From positions 170,229-234,228 of the forward strand of contig CAWDKL010000049.1 in NCBI GenBank assembly GCA_963802745.1: DNA of 64,000 nt. The letters are read 5' to 3'. Below are positions 16,708 through 25,204 of this stretch, one piece after another (the first letter of the stretch is position 1; every line of letters starts with the position of its first letter). Under the pieces are notes generated by a model. It had not been told where the DNA came from. It saw only the letters and a program-made list of their open reading frames with translations, and ran no database searches. Both the position numbers and the translations under genes were made by a program. Source of the DNA: JAJPKK01 sp963802745. Its GTDB lineage: Bacteria > Pseudomonadota > Alphaproteobacteria > Rhizobiales > Xanthobacteraceae.

Positions 16708-18003
16708 CAGGGCAATCGGGTGAAGAAGCAGTGGAGAAGTCGTGAAGGGGGTAGTGACAACTGGGTAAATTGCTGAATCTGTGGCGGTCCTCTGATTCGG
16801 GTAACGGAGGATGTGATGGATGAGCCTTGGGCGGCGCTCGCGGCGGTTAGTGAAGTGACTTGTTTTCTATTCTATTTCAAGGACTTGCCGGATCCTCGGC
16901 AGAGCCACAAAGTGATGTATCCGCTCGCCGAGGTGCTGCTGTTGTGCCTGCTTGCGGTGCTGGCCGGGTCGAACGGCGCGGTGGATATCGCTAAGTTTGG
17001 AGAGAAGAAGCTCGCGGTGCTGCGCCGGTTTCTCCCGTTTCGCGATGGGACGCCGTCGCACGACCAGGTCGGTGATATCCTGGCCGTGCTCGACCCCGTG
17101 AAGTTCCAGCAGTGCTTCGTGGCCTGGGTGGTGGCGCTGACTGGCGCGCCTTCGGGGGTCGTGGCGATCGACGGCAAGACGTTGCGCCGCTCCCACAACA
17201 AGCGGCGCGGGCATGCCGCGATCCACATGGTGTCGGCCTTCGCGGCGAGCCAGCGCCTGGTGCTCGGGCAGACCAAGGTGGCGGACAAATCGAACGAGAT
17301 CATCGCCATCCCGGCGCTGCTCGACATGATGGCGATCGAGGGAGCCATCGTAACCATCGATGCGATGGGCTGCCAGCGTGAGATCGCGGAAAAAATAGTG
17401 GATAAGAAAGCCGATTATGTTCTCGCGTTAAAAGGTAATCAAGGTTCGTTGCGCGATGATGTCGAACTGTTTGTCGCCGAGCAGAAAGCCAACGACTTCA
17501 ATGATACCAAGGTCAGCCATCACCAGACCGTCGATGGCGACCACGACCGGATCGAAACCAGAAACTACACCGTCATCCATGACATAGCCTGGTTGCAGAA
17601 ACGTCATAAGTGGCCCGGATTGAAAAGTATCGTTGTTGTCGAGAGTATTCGCGAAACTCCCGCCGCGACGCCCAAAGCCGCCCCCAAGATCGAGCGCGAG
17701 GTCCGCTTTTACATCTCCTCGCTGGTCTGGTTGGCCTGTCTGATGGGGCCGGTCATCCGCAGCCACTGGGCTGTCGAGAACAGCCTGCACTGGGTGATGG
17801 ACATGATGTTCCGCGACGACGAATGCCGCATCCGCACCGATCACGCACCGGCCAACTTCACCACCATCAAGCACATCGCTCTCAACCTGCTCCGCAGAAA
17901 GCCCGGTAAGGAGTCCTTACGCCTTAAACGCAAAATCGCCGCATGGGACGACGAGTTTCTTGCAAGTCTCGTCGCCGCTTGAGGTTTTCACCCGATTCCC
18001 CTG
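16708..18003 (+). mobile_element. complete ISAs1-family insertion sequence with 10-bp target duplication
   Basis: 1296 bp. Terminal inverted repeats are CAGGGCAATCGGGTGAA on the left and, read inward, CAGGGGAATCGGGTGAA on the right (17 bp, one mismatch). The element is flanked by a perfect direct repeat ATGGCCTGAT at 16698-16707 and 18004-18013, the duplication made on insertion. The single transposase gene is intact. These features mark a recent, probably still mobile, insertion. 18014-18275 holds no recognisable feature. Confidence 0.95.
16816..17982 (+). CDS. ISAs1-family transposase
   Basis: 388 residues from ATG 16816, five bases after ggagg (a GTG at 16813 is in frame). The N-terminal domain has FKDLPDPRQSHKVMYPL; the DDE core shows AIDGKTLRRS (first Asp), TIDAMGCQ (second Asp), DYVLALKGNQ, and RSHWAVENSLHWVMD (Glu of the HW-xEN signature), followed by DECRIRTDHAP. 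This is the ISAs1 / H-repeat-associated family. Full length, so the element is likely autonomous. Confidence 0.96.
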   Translation: MDEPWAALAAVSEVTCFLFYFKDLPDPRQSHKVMYPLAEVLLLCLLAVLAGSNGAVDIAKFGEKKLAVLRRFLPFRDGTPSHDQVGDILAVLDPVKFQQCFVAWVVALTGAPSGVVAIDGKTLRRSHNKRRGHAAIHMVSAFAASQRLVLGQTKVADKSNEIIAIPALLDMMAIEGAIVTIDAMGCQREIAEKIVDKKADYVLALKGNQGSLRDDVELFVAEQKANDFNDTKVSHHQTVDGDHDRIETRNYTVIHDIAWLQKRHKWPGLKSIVVVESIRETPAATPKAAPKIEREVRFYISSLVWLACLMGPVIRSHWAVENSLHWVMDMMFRDDECRIRTDHAPANFTTIKHIALNLLRRKPGKESLRLKRKIAAWDDEFLASLVAA

Positions 18004-18275
18004 ATGGCCTGATGGTCCGTTATCCGTTATCGACCGTTGACAACATTCCGGGTGCAGCCGCGGGGACGGTAGCATGAGCCCGCGCTCGATTCCCGGCGTC
18101 GGGTGTTGATGAGCGCATTTCAGGACCGACCAGAGGCGGTACTAGACCCGGGCACGGCGGCGCAGAGCCGCTATGCCAGGAGTCACGGACCGTCACCGGT
18201 TTGCAGTTACGTAGGGTGCGAGACCATTATGAACGCCGCCGAGCCAATTTGACCGGCGGCGTTGTGCGACAGCGA

Positions 18276-20488
18276 TCAGGCGGCGCCCGAGAGGCTCTGC
18301 CCCCGGATCGGCAGGCTCCTGATCCGCTTCCCCGTCGCAGCGTATATCGCGTTCGTCACCGCGGCCGGGATGATGGCGGCGCCCGGCTCGCCGATGCCGC
18401 CCCATTTCTTGCCGCCGGTGAGCGCGAGGTGCACCTCGGTCTTCGGCGCGTCTTTCAGGCGCACCACCGGGTAGCTGTCGAAATTGCCCTCGACCACGGC
18501 GCCGCGCGCAATGGTGATTTCGCCCCAAATCGCCGCCGAGAGGCCGTAGATCATGCCGCCTTCGAGTTGCATCTCCACGGTGCGCGGGTTGACCACGTGG
18601 CCAGTGTCGGCCGCGATCACCACGCGGTCGATCTTGAGGTCGTTGCCGGTGACGGTCACCTCCGCCACCATGCCGACGATGGAGTCATAGCTTTCGTGGA
18701 TCGCCATGCCGCGGCCGCGGCCGGCCTCCATCGGCTTGCCCCAGTCGCTCTTCTGCGCGAGCGTATCGATGACGTGCAGGCAGTCGGCCCGGTGCGCCAA
18801 GAGCGCGCGGCGGAACCGGTAGGGGTCCTGCCCGGTCGCGTAAGCCAGCTCGTCGATGAAGCTCTCCATGAAGTAGGCGTTCTGGGAGTGTCCCGGCGCC
18901 CGCCATGGCCCGAGCGGCACATGGGTGTTGGTCAGCACCGTTTCCACCCGCAGGTTGGGGAACCGATAGGGCGTGGTGGAGAGCCCCTGCACGGTCTGCA
19001 GGTCGAGGCCGTCCTTGACGGCGGCCGGATTGGCGGAACCGGCGGCGGTGCGGCAGTCGAACGCGAGCGGCGTGCCGTCCGCCGCAAAGCCGGCGCGGAA
19101 GCGGATCGCCGCCTGGGTGCGGTAGCGGCCGTGGCGCATCTCCTCTTCGCGGGTCCAGATCAGCTTGACCGGCTTGCCGATCGCCTTGCTGACTGCCACC
19201 GCCTGCGCGACCTCGTCGGGGCGCAGCCGGCGCCCGAAGCCGCCGCCGGAGAAGGTGTTGTGGATGAACACGTTTTCCGGCTTCACCCCGGAGGCCTGGG
19301 CGGCGAATTGCAGCGCCAGATCGGCGTTCTGGGTGCCGACCCACACGTCAACCCGGTCGCCCTGCACATGCGCCGTGGCGTTGAGCGGCTCCATCGGGGC
19401 GTGGGTGATGATCGGCACGTCGTAGGTGGCCTCGACCACCTTGGCGGCCGCCGGCATCGCGGCGTCCACATTGCCGTCGTGGCGGGCCACCGCACCCTTG
19501 CGGTCGAGCGCCGCGAGGTAGAGCTTTTTGAACTGCGCGCTGTCGGTCGCGGCCGCGGGTCCGGTGTCCCAGCGGATCGGGAGCTTCTCCAGCGCCGCCT
19601 TGGCGCGGTGGTAGCGGTCGGCGATGACGGCGACGGCGTCCTGGAGTTTGACCACCTGGAGGATGCCGCGGCGGCCGAGAATGGCCAATTCGTCGGCGCT
19701 CGCCAGCGTGCCGCCGAACACCGGGCAGGCCATGATTGCGGCATGCACCATGTCCGGCACCTTGATATCGATGCCGTAGACGGCCGTGCCGTTGATCTTC
19801 AGCGGAATGTCGATGCGGTCCATCGACCGCGGAATGAAGGTGTACTGCTCCGGCGTCTTGATCGCCGGCTCCTTGTCGAGCTTGATCTGTGCCGCTTCGC
19901 CGGCCAGTTCCCCGTAGCGGAAGCTGCGGCCGGAGGCCTTGTGGATCACTTGCTGAGTTCCGCGGTGCATTCCGCCGGCGCGACGTTCCAGCGCTTCGCC
20001 GCCGCGGCGATCAGCCGTTCGCGGGCGCTGGCGCCAGCCTGCTGGATCATCGGGCGGGTTTCCCGCACCGCGCGGCTGCCGCCGGTGGCGAGCGTTCCGT
20101 AGACCTTGTTCTCGCGGAAATTGCGGTTGGCGGAGGCGTATTCCGGCTTCACCTTGGCCCAGTCGCAGTGCAGTTCCTCGGTCACGATCATCGGCAGTGC
20201 GGTAAAACTGCCCTGGCCCATTTCGGCGCGGCCGTAGCGGATGATGACGGTGTCGTCCGGCTCGATGACGATCCAGGCGTTGATCTCGCCCGCATGCGCG
20301 GCTTCATCGCCCCACGGGCGGACGGCGAGCGTCGCGGCTTCGGCGTCACCGCCCGCCCCGATGCCGAGCGCGAAGCCGCCGGCGGCCGTGAGCGAGGTGA
20401 CGATGAACGCCCGGCGGGAGAGTGCGCCGGCGGCGGTCGAGGAGGTCGGGGAGCCTTGGAGGCCGGTCGTATTCACATGTGCGGTCAT
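18276..20488 (-). CDS. molybdopterin-binding subunit of a xanthine-oxidase-family hydroxylase, one frameshift
   Basis: The N-terminal part (from ATG 20488, after gggagaatcatc) carries a twin-arginine signal, LSRRAFIVTSLTAAGGFALG, so the enzyme is exported folded. Residues to about 180 end at a TGA (19946-19948), but the protein continues in the next frame (VIHKASGRSFRYGELAG onward). A missing C near 19949 (aag-gtg read as aag-tg) explains the break; repaired length is 737. The active-site Glu is in GGIGEPGAAI, and the Mo-cofactor motifs TFSGGGFGRR and GPWRAPGHSQN are clear. It pairs with the 2Fe-2S subunit 17 bases upstream and has no FAD subunit, like isoquinoline 1-oxidoreductase and related aldehyde or N-heterocycle hydroxylases. 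Substrate unknown. Confidence 0.9.
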
Positions 20489-20505
20489 GATGATTCTCCC
20501 TGGCC

Positions 20506-20961
20506 TCAAATTTTCATCAGCGCGGCGGCGCGGTGGACGCCGCGGCGCAGCCGCTCATAGGTGCCGCACCGGCAAATATTGGTGAGGTTGGCGTCGATAT
20601 CCGCATCGGTCGGGTTGGGATTGGACTTGAGATAGGCCGACACCGCCATGATCTGGCCGGACTGGCAGTAGCCGCATTGCGGCACCTGCTCGGCGAGCCA
20701 GGCCCGCTGCACCGGATGGCTCGAATCCGCCGACAGGCCCTCGATGGTGGTGATCTCCGCGCCCGCGACGGTGCCGATCGGCACCGAACAGGAGCGCATC
20801 GCCTCGCCGTTCACATGCACCGTGCAGGCGCCGCAGCTGGCGATGCCGCAGCCGAATTTCGTGCCGGTGAGCCCGATTTCCTCACGCAGCACCCAAAGGA
20901 GAGGCGTATCGTCCTCGACGTCGAGCTGATGAGGTGTCCCGTTGACCCTGATGGTGATCAT
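20506..20961 (-). CDS. 2Fe-2S subunit of the molybdenum hydroxylase (IorA-like)
   Basis: 151 residues. The plant-type ferredoxin cluster is bound by the first three Cys of KFGCGIASCGACTVHV plus a fourth at MRSC; the C-terminal helical domain binds a second cluster through QCGYCQSGQ and ICRCGTYER. Length and motifs match the small subunit of two-component xanthine-oxidase-family enzymes. It is the first gene of the pair; its partner starts 17 bases downstream. Electrons would go from the Mo centre through both clusters to a cytochrome or quinone, since no FAD subunit is present. Confidence 0.95.
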   Translation of the reverse strand: MITIRVNGTPHQLDVEDDTPLLWVLREEIGLTGTKFGCGIASCGACTVHVNGEAMRSCSVPIGTVAGAEITTIEGLSADSSHPVQRAWLAEQVPQCGYCQSGQIMAVSAYLKSNPNPTDADIDANLTNICRCGTYERLRRGVHRAAALMKI

Positions 20962-21224
20962 GGCATGTTCCGCGGCGCCGACGACATCGGTGGCCGGCCG
21001 GCGCCGAGCCCGCCACCTTCAAATGGCGGGGATGATAGCAAGGCCTGGTATCGATGTCGCGGGCGATTCGTGGCGGACCTTGGCGGATTTCCTCGTCTGC
21101 GCGACGGCCCGCCCTGAGCACCCCGAAACGCGGCGGTTCCGGCGCCTCGGAGCGGCAACGCGCTTGCCGCCGTCAAGACATAGCCTGGCGGTCCAAAAGG
21201 CCGGCAGCCTGTCGGATTTAACGC

Positions 21225-22328
21225 CTATCCCCACACCTCCTGCGCCAGATCCACGATCATCCGCAGCTTGGCCCACTGCTCCTCCTCGGCCAGCACGTTG
21301 CCATCCTCGGTCGAGGCGAAGCCGCATTGCGGCGACAGGCAGAGCTGGTCGAGGGGAACGAATTTCGCGGCTTCGTCGATGCGGCGGCGCAATTCGTCGC
21401 GGCTTTCCAGCGTCCCGGTCTTTGAGGTGACGAGGCCGAGCACCACCTGCTTGCCCTTGGGCACGTACCGTAGCGGCTCGAAGCCGCCGGCGCGCGCACT
21501 GTCGAACTCCATGAAATAGCCGTGCACGCCGATGGTATTGAACAGCATCTCGGCGATCGGCTCGTAGCCGCCCGAGGCCACGAAGGTGGATCGGAAGTTG
21601 CCCCGGCATAGGTGCATCGTGATGGTCATGTCGTCCGGAATGTCCGCGATGGCCGCGTTGATCATTCCGGCATAGACCAGCGGGAGCGTATCGGGGTCGT
21701 CGCCTCGGGCGCGCACCTGCTCGCGCAGCGAGGGGTCGCACAGATAGGCGAGGTTGACCTCGTCGAGCTGAAGATAGCGGCAGCCGGCATCCGCGAAGGC
21801 ACGGACGGCTTTGCGATAGGTGGTGCCGAGGTCGCGATAGAAATCCTCCATCGCGGGATAAATCGCCTCCGGCACCGCCTCGCGGCCGTAACGGAAATGC
21901 AGCGTCGAGGGCGAGGGGATCGTCATTTTCGGCGTCGCCTTGGTGTGCTCGGCGAGAAAGCAGAAATGCGCGATCATCGGATGGCCGGAAAAGCCGCCGA
22001 GCTTGCCCTTGAGCCGCAGCAGGATCGGTCGGGGCTGCGGCCCCTGGAACTTGAACTTGCGCTCGCCGTAATAGGATTCGACACCGTCGAGGCCGACCAG
22101 GAAATCGGTCTGCCAGGAAGCACGCCGATATTCGCCGTCGGTGATCGATTTGAGGCCGACCGCTTCCTGCCGGGCAATGAGTTTTTTGATTTCGTCATCC
22201 TCGACGCGGCGCAGTGCCTCGGCATCGATCTCGCCGCGCTCGCGCTTGCTGCGGGCTTCTTTCAGCGCCGCGGTGCGCAGCAGGCTGCCGACATGATCGG
22301 CGCGGAACGGCGGGCTGGTGCGGTTCAC
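21225..22328 (-). CDS. MetE C-terminal-domain-like (cobalamin-independent methionine synthase family) protein
   Basis: 367 residues, one TIM barrel corresponding to the C-terminal half of MetE. Start PPFRADHVGSLLR, then SITDGEYRR, YLQLDEVNLAYL and the zinc ligands His and Cys in TMHLCRGNFRS, Glu in FMEFDSAR, and Cys in LSPQCGFAS. Stand-alone versions (YxjG/YxjH type) transfer a methyl group to a thiol, but their methyl donor is generally not the folate used by full MetE. The frame is intact and the gene is single. No riboswitch-like structure was recognised in the leader. 22329-22639 contains one weak plus-strand frame (22429 on) that I could not assign. Confidence 0.88.
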   Translation of the reverse strand: MNRTSPPFRADHVGSLLRTAALKEARSKRERGEIDAEALRRVEDDEIKKLIARQEAVGLKSITDGEYRRASWQTDFLVGLDGVESYYGERKFKFQGPQPRPILLRLKGKLGGFSGHPMIAHFCFLAEHTKATPKMTIPSPSTLHFRYGREAVPEAIYPAMEDFYRDLGTTYRKAVRAFADAGCRYLQLDEVNLAYLCDPSLREQVRARGDDPDTLPLVYAGMINAAIADIPDDMTITMHLCRGNFRSTFVASGGYEPIAEMLFNTIGVHGYFMEFDSARAGGFEPLRYVPKGKQVVLGLVTSKTGTLESRDELRRRIDEAAKFVPLDQLCLSPQCGFASTEDGNVLAEEEQWAKLRMIVDLAQEVWG

Positions 22329-22639
22329 GGCGTAAACTCTCCAAAACCTTCAAGGACCCCAACGCGTGGTCCGTTTCCAAGGAAGCCGGCGGCGCGGGAT
22401 TGTGACATCCATGGCTGCTGTGCGGAAGCGGCCGATGGAGTACGCGCGCTTCGCGGCGGCGGTGAAGCAGCTCGCCGAGACCGGGTTCCGGATCGGCGGC
22501 AAATCTTCGAGAATCTCAGACCCAATGGCTGCACGCCGCCGCGACCACCCTGCTGACGTTCTATCGGATCTCGACCAAGCGTGGCGACATGATCGAGAAC
22601 TCGCCGGCATCGCGGCGGCGGCGCCGAACCTGGCACCTC

Positions 22640-23192
22640 TCACGATCCCCGCTTCAACAACTCATAGATGACCGGATTGTCGGCGCAGGCAGCGAAGCCG
22701 CATTCCAGGAGCGTCGAGACGACATTCAAAACGGTGAGGCCGATCACCAGCCACACCGCAACTTGCGCGAGGGCGCCGGCCGGCGGCGGCGCGGGATCCT
22801 TGTCGAACTGGCGGTCGAACAGCAGCATCAAGGCGATCAGGACGATCGCGGCGGCGAAGCCGATCATGGCCCAGCTGTAGTAATGCAGGCCCAGGAGCGC
22901 GGAGCCATAGCCGGAGTCGCCCGGCATGATGTGCAGCAGCACCTGTCGAACTCGAGACGACGACGCCCGCGGCGGCGCCCAGGAGCGACAGCGCGTAATG
23001 GCTGGGGTGCGGTCCGTAGCGCAGGTTCATAATCGGCCCGACGGCCAGCATTGCGAACAGGATGCGTTGCAGGAGGCATAGCGGGCACGGCAGCTCTTCA
23101 AGCAGGATCTGCGCCGCGAACGCCGCCGCAAGGACGAATGCGACGGCGTAGAGGCCGAGTGCGTTGAGGGCGATGGCGCGGGTGCGTGTCAT
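22640..23192 (-). CDS. dsbB: disulfide bond formation protein B, one frameshift
   Basis: DsbB is the inner-membrane quinone reductase that reoxidises DsbA. ATG 23192 follows gagaggtc. Helix 1, then the first redox pair ELPCPLCLLQR and helices 2 and 3 (HYALSLLGAAAGVVVS) are in one frame; the remainder VLLHIMPGDSGYGS, helix 4 and LECGFAACADNP are in another. One extra base near 22949-22952 accounts for this; the repaired protein is 183 residues, normal for alphaproteobacterial DsbB. The second Cys pair is only partly conserved. It follows a DUF5993 gene by 18 bases, forming an operon. Confidence 0.85.
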
Positions 23193-23210
23193 GACCTCTC
23201 GTCTTTGCGC

Positions 23211-23369
23211 TCAGAACGACAGCTTGAGGGCGTCGGTCGCATGGTGCAGAAAGGTCGCGACGCAGGCGATGAGCACCACGGCGAACAGGATTTGCGCCAG
23301 CATGCGAGGCCCGCGCCAGGCGACGAGCATCACGACGGCGACGGCGAGAAAAAGGGCGGTAAATTCCAT
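23211..23369 (-). CDS. DUF5993-type small membrane protein
   Basis: 52 residues: MEFTALFLAVAVVMLVAWRG, then a second hydrophobic helix QILFAVVLIACVATF and the end HHATDALKLSF. Two transmembrane helices with a WRG turn and the closing H-H-x-T-D-x-L-x-L-S-F are what I know from DUF5993 proteins, which are encoded next to disulfide bond formation protein B. It is the first gene of the pair; dsbB starts 18 bases after its stop. The recurrent linkage suggests a small accessory subunit of DsbB, an inference only. Confidence 0.75.
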   Translation of the reverse strand: MEFTALFLAVAVVMLVAWRGPRMLAQILFAVVLIACVATFLHHATDALKLSF

Positions 23370-23536
23370 TCGGCGGTCCCCGGACGTCGCTTCCGCCGGA
23401 AGTATATTCCTACGTGGCAGATTCGCAATAGGGAAAAACCGTGTTTATATACAGTTACATCGAGTTTACAACATTGACCGGCGGCGGGCCTGGTGTCCGG
23501 CGCCATGCGTAGCAATCGTGCAATGAGGCCAGACCG

Positions 23537-24298
23537 ATGAACTTTCGCGCCGTCCAGGCGATCTACCGTTTCGAAATGTCGCGCACCGGGCGCACCATGA
23601 TGCAAAGCATTTTGGCGCCGGTCATTTCGACCTCGCTCTATTTCGTGGTGTTCGGGTCCGCTATCGGCTCCCGCATCTCCGATATCGGCGGGGTGAGCTA
23701 CGGCGCCTTCATCGTGCCGGGGCTGATCATGATGATGCTGCTGACCCAAAGCGTCGCCAATGCGTCGTTCGGCATCTACTTCCCGAAATTTACCGGAACG
23801 ATCTACGAACTCTTGTCCGCGCCGGTGTCGTTCTACGAGATCGTCATCGGCTATGTGGGGGCCGCCGCCACCAAATCGATCATTCTCGGCCTCATCATCC
23901 TCGCCACCGCCGGGCTGTTCGTGCCGCTGCGGATCGACCATCCGCTGTGGATGGTGGCATTCCTCCTGCTCACCACCGTGGCATTCAGCCTGCTCGGCTT
24001 CATCATCGGCATCTGGGCCGACGGCTTCGAGAAGCTGCAGGTGGTACCGCTCCTCGTCATCACGCCGTTGAGCTTTCTCGGCGGCAGCTTCTACTCCATC
24101 ACCGTGCTGCCGCACGGCTGGCAAACGGTGGCGCTGTTGAACCCCGTCGTCTACCTGATCAGCGGCTTCCGCTGGAGCTTTTACGGTCTGGCGGACGTTG
24201 GCGTCGGCATCAGCCTCGCCATCACGGCGGTCTTCCTGGCCGCCTGCCTCATGGTGGTGTGGTGGATTTTCCGCACCGGGTATAAGCTGAAGCGATGA
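23537..24298 (+). CDS. ABC-2 type transporter permease, without a neighbouring ATPase
   Basis: 253 residues with six predicted membrane helices, of the ABC-2 (NodJ/YadH/DrrB) permease family: FRAVQAIYRFEMSRTGRT, FIVPGLIMMMLLTQSVANASF, then SPLSFLGGSFYSIT-like and NPVVYLISGFRWSFYGLADV. Such permeases work with a separate nucleotide-binding protein normally encoded directly upstream; here upstream are dsbB and DUF5993 on the other strand, and downstream a cytochrome. The ATPase must lie elsewhere or the gene was separated from it. Substrates range from polysaccharides to drugs and lipids. Confidence 0.9.
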   Translation: MNFRAVQAIYRFEMSRTGRTMMQSILAPVISTSLYFVVFGSAIGSRISDIGGVSYGAFIVPGLIMMMLLTQSVANASFGIYFPKFTGTIYELLSAPVSFYEIVIGYVGAAATKSIILGLIILATAGLFVPLRIDHPLWMVAFLLLTTVAFSLLGFIIGIWADGFEKLQVVPLLVITPLSFLGGSFYSITVLPHGWQTVALLNPVVYLISGFRWSFYGLADVGVGISLAITAVFLAACLMVVWWIFRTGYKLKR

Positions 24299-24438
24299 TG
24301 GACGGCGACGCACCCGCGCGGCGGGTCCGCAAGGACGTGCGCGGTCCGGTCACGGCGGGTTTACCCGCTGGTCCGCGCCTGCTGGCCGAACGCATGCCGG
24401 TTGAAATATTCTGGTGAATTCACCTCAGGAGAAATGGG

Positions 24439-24984
24439 ATGATGGCACGCAGAACTCCGGCCGTCGCCGCCGCCTTCGGGGCTGTCGCGGTGTTCGCCGT
24501 GCTCGCACCGGCCGGCGCCGGCGGCGACCTGGTCGCGTTTCCGCGCGATTACCGGAACGGCGTGATGTACACCTCCCATGACAACGCCGAGGCAAAGGAA
24601 TTCCGCGAATTCTACATCACGCCCGCGGCCCTCGACGCCGTGCGCAAGGGTCAGCCGCTTCCGAGCGGAACGGTCATTACGCTGGCCCGCTATGACGTGC
24701 AGCGGGACGCCGGCGGCAATCCCGCGAAGGACGCGAACGGCCGCTTCATCAAGATCGCCGGAGTCAAGGCCTACCGGGTGATGGAAAAGCGTACCGGATG
24801 GGGCACCGCGTATCCGGATAACTTGCGCAATGGCGAATGGGAATACCAAGCCTTTCTTCCCGACGGCAAGACCGACGACAAGGTCGATCTTGCCGGCTGC
24901 TTGCAGTGCCACCGGAACGGGGACAGCACGAATTTCATGTTCACGGCGGAGGATCTCGTCGCCGGTGCCAAAGTCAGGCGCTAA
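24439..24984 (+). CDS. cytochrome P460 family protein
   Basis: 181 residues, aggag upstream, tandem ATG ATG. Residues 1-27 are a signal peptide ending PAGAGG, so it is periplasmic. The fold matches cytochrome P460 (LVAFPRDYRNGVMYTS, REFYITPAALDAVRKGQPLP, GTVITLARYDVQ) and the haem site is the C-terminal CLQCH. In P460 enzymes a Lys cross-links to the haem to oxidise hydroxylamine to NO or N2O; Lys residues are present in the central region but the cross-linking one cannot be assigned by eye. Single gene; many soil bacteria encode such proteins without nitrifying. 24985-25204 shows nothing else. Confidence 0.88.
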   Translation: MMARRTPAVAAAFGAVAVFAVLAPAGAGGDLVAFPRDYRNGVMYTSHDNAEAKEFREFYITPAALDAVRKGQPLPSGTVITLARYDVQRDAGGNPAKDANGRFIKIAGVKAYRVMEKRTGWGTAYPDNLRNGEWEYQAFLPDGKTDDKVDLAGCLQCHRNGDSTNFMFTAEDLVAGAKVRR

Positions 24985-25204
24985 TAGCAGCCGCACTCCA
25001 GTAGCATCGCTTTGCCGTGGCGCTTGGATGCTGAAGGGGCGGCGAAGGCTGAACGCAACGCGCTCGGCGATAGAGGCGCTCGCGGTCCTCCTCGCCTACT
25101 CTGCCCTGAGCCGTGGTGGTAGAAGGCGCGACTGATCGTCCAAATTGGTCGTGGAGTTCGCACCATGCTCGTCTTCGGTAACGGCTGGTTGCGCGAGCTG
25201 GTGT

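Noticed and set aside
18201..20102. 633-codon plus-strand open frame opposite the molybdenum hydroxylase gene
   Set aside because: It is rich in Arg, His, Gly and Ala with no recognisable motif, a mirror of GC-rich third positions; the minus strand encodes a clear enzyme.
22429..22671. plus-strand frame between the MetE-like gene and dsbB
   Set aside because: Arg/Ala-rich, no family seen, and overlaps the end of dsbB.
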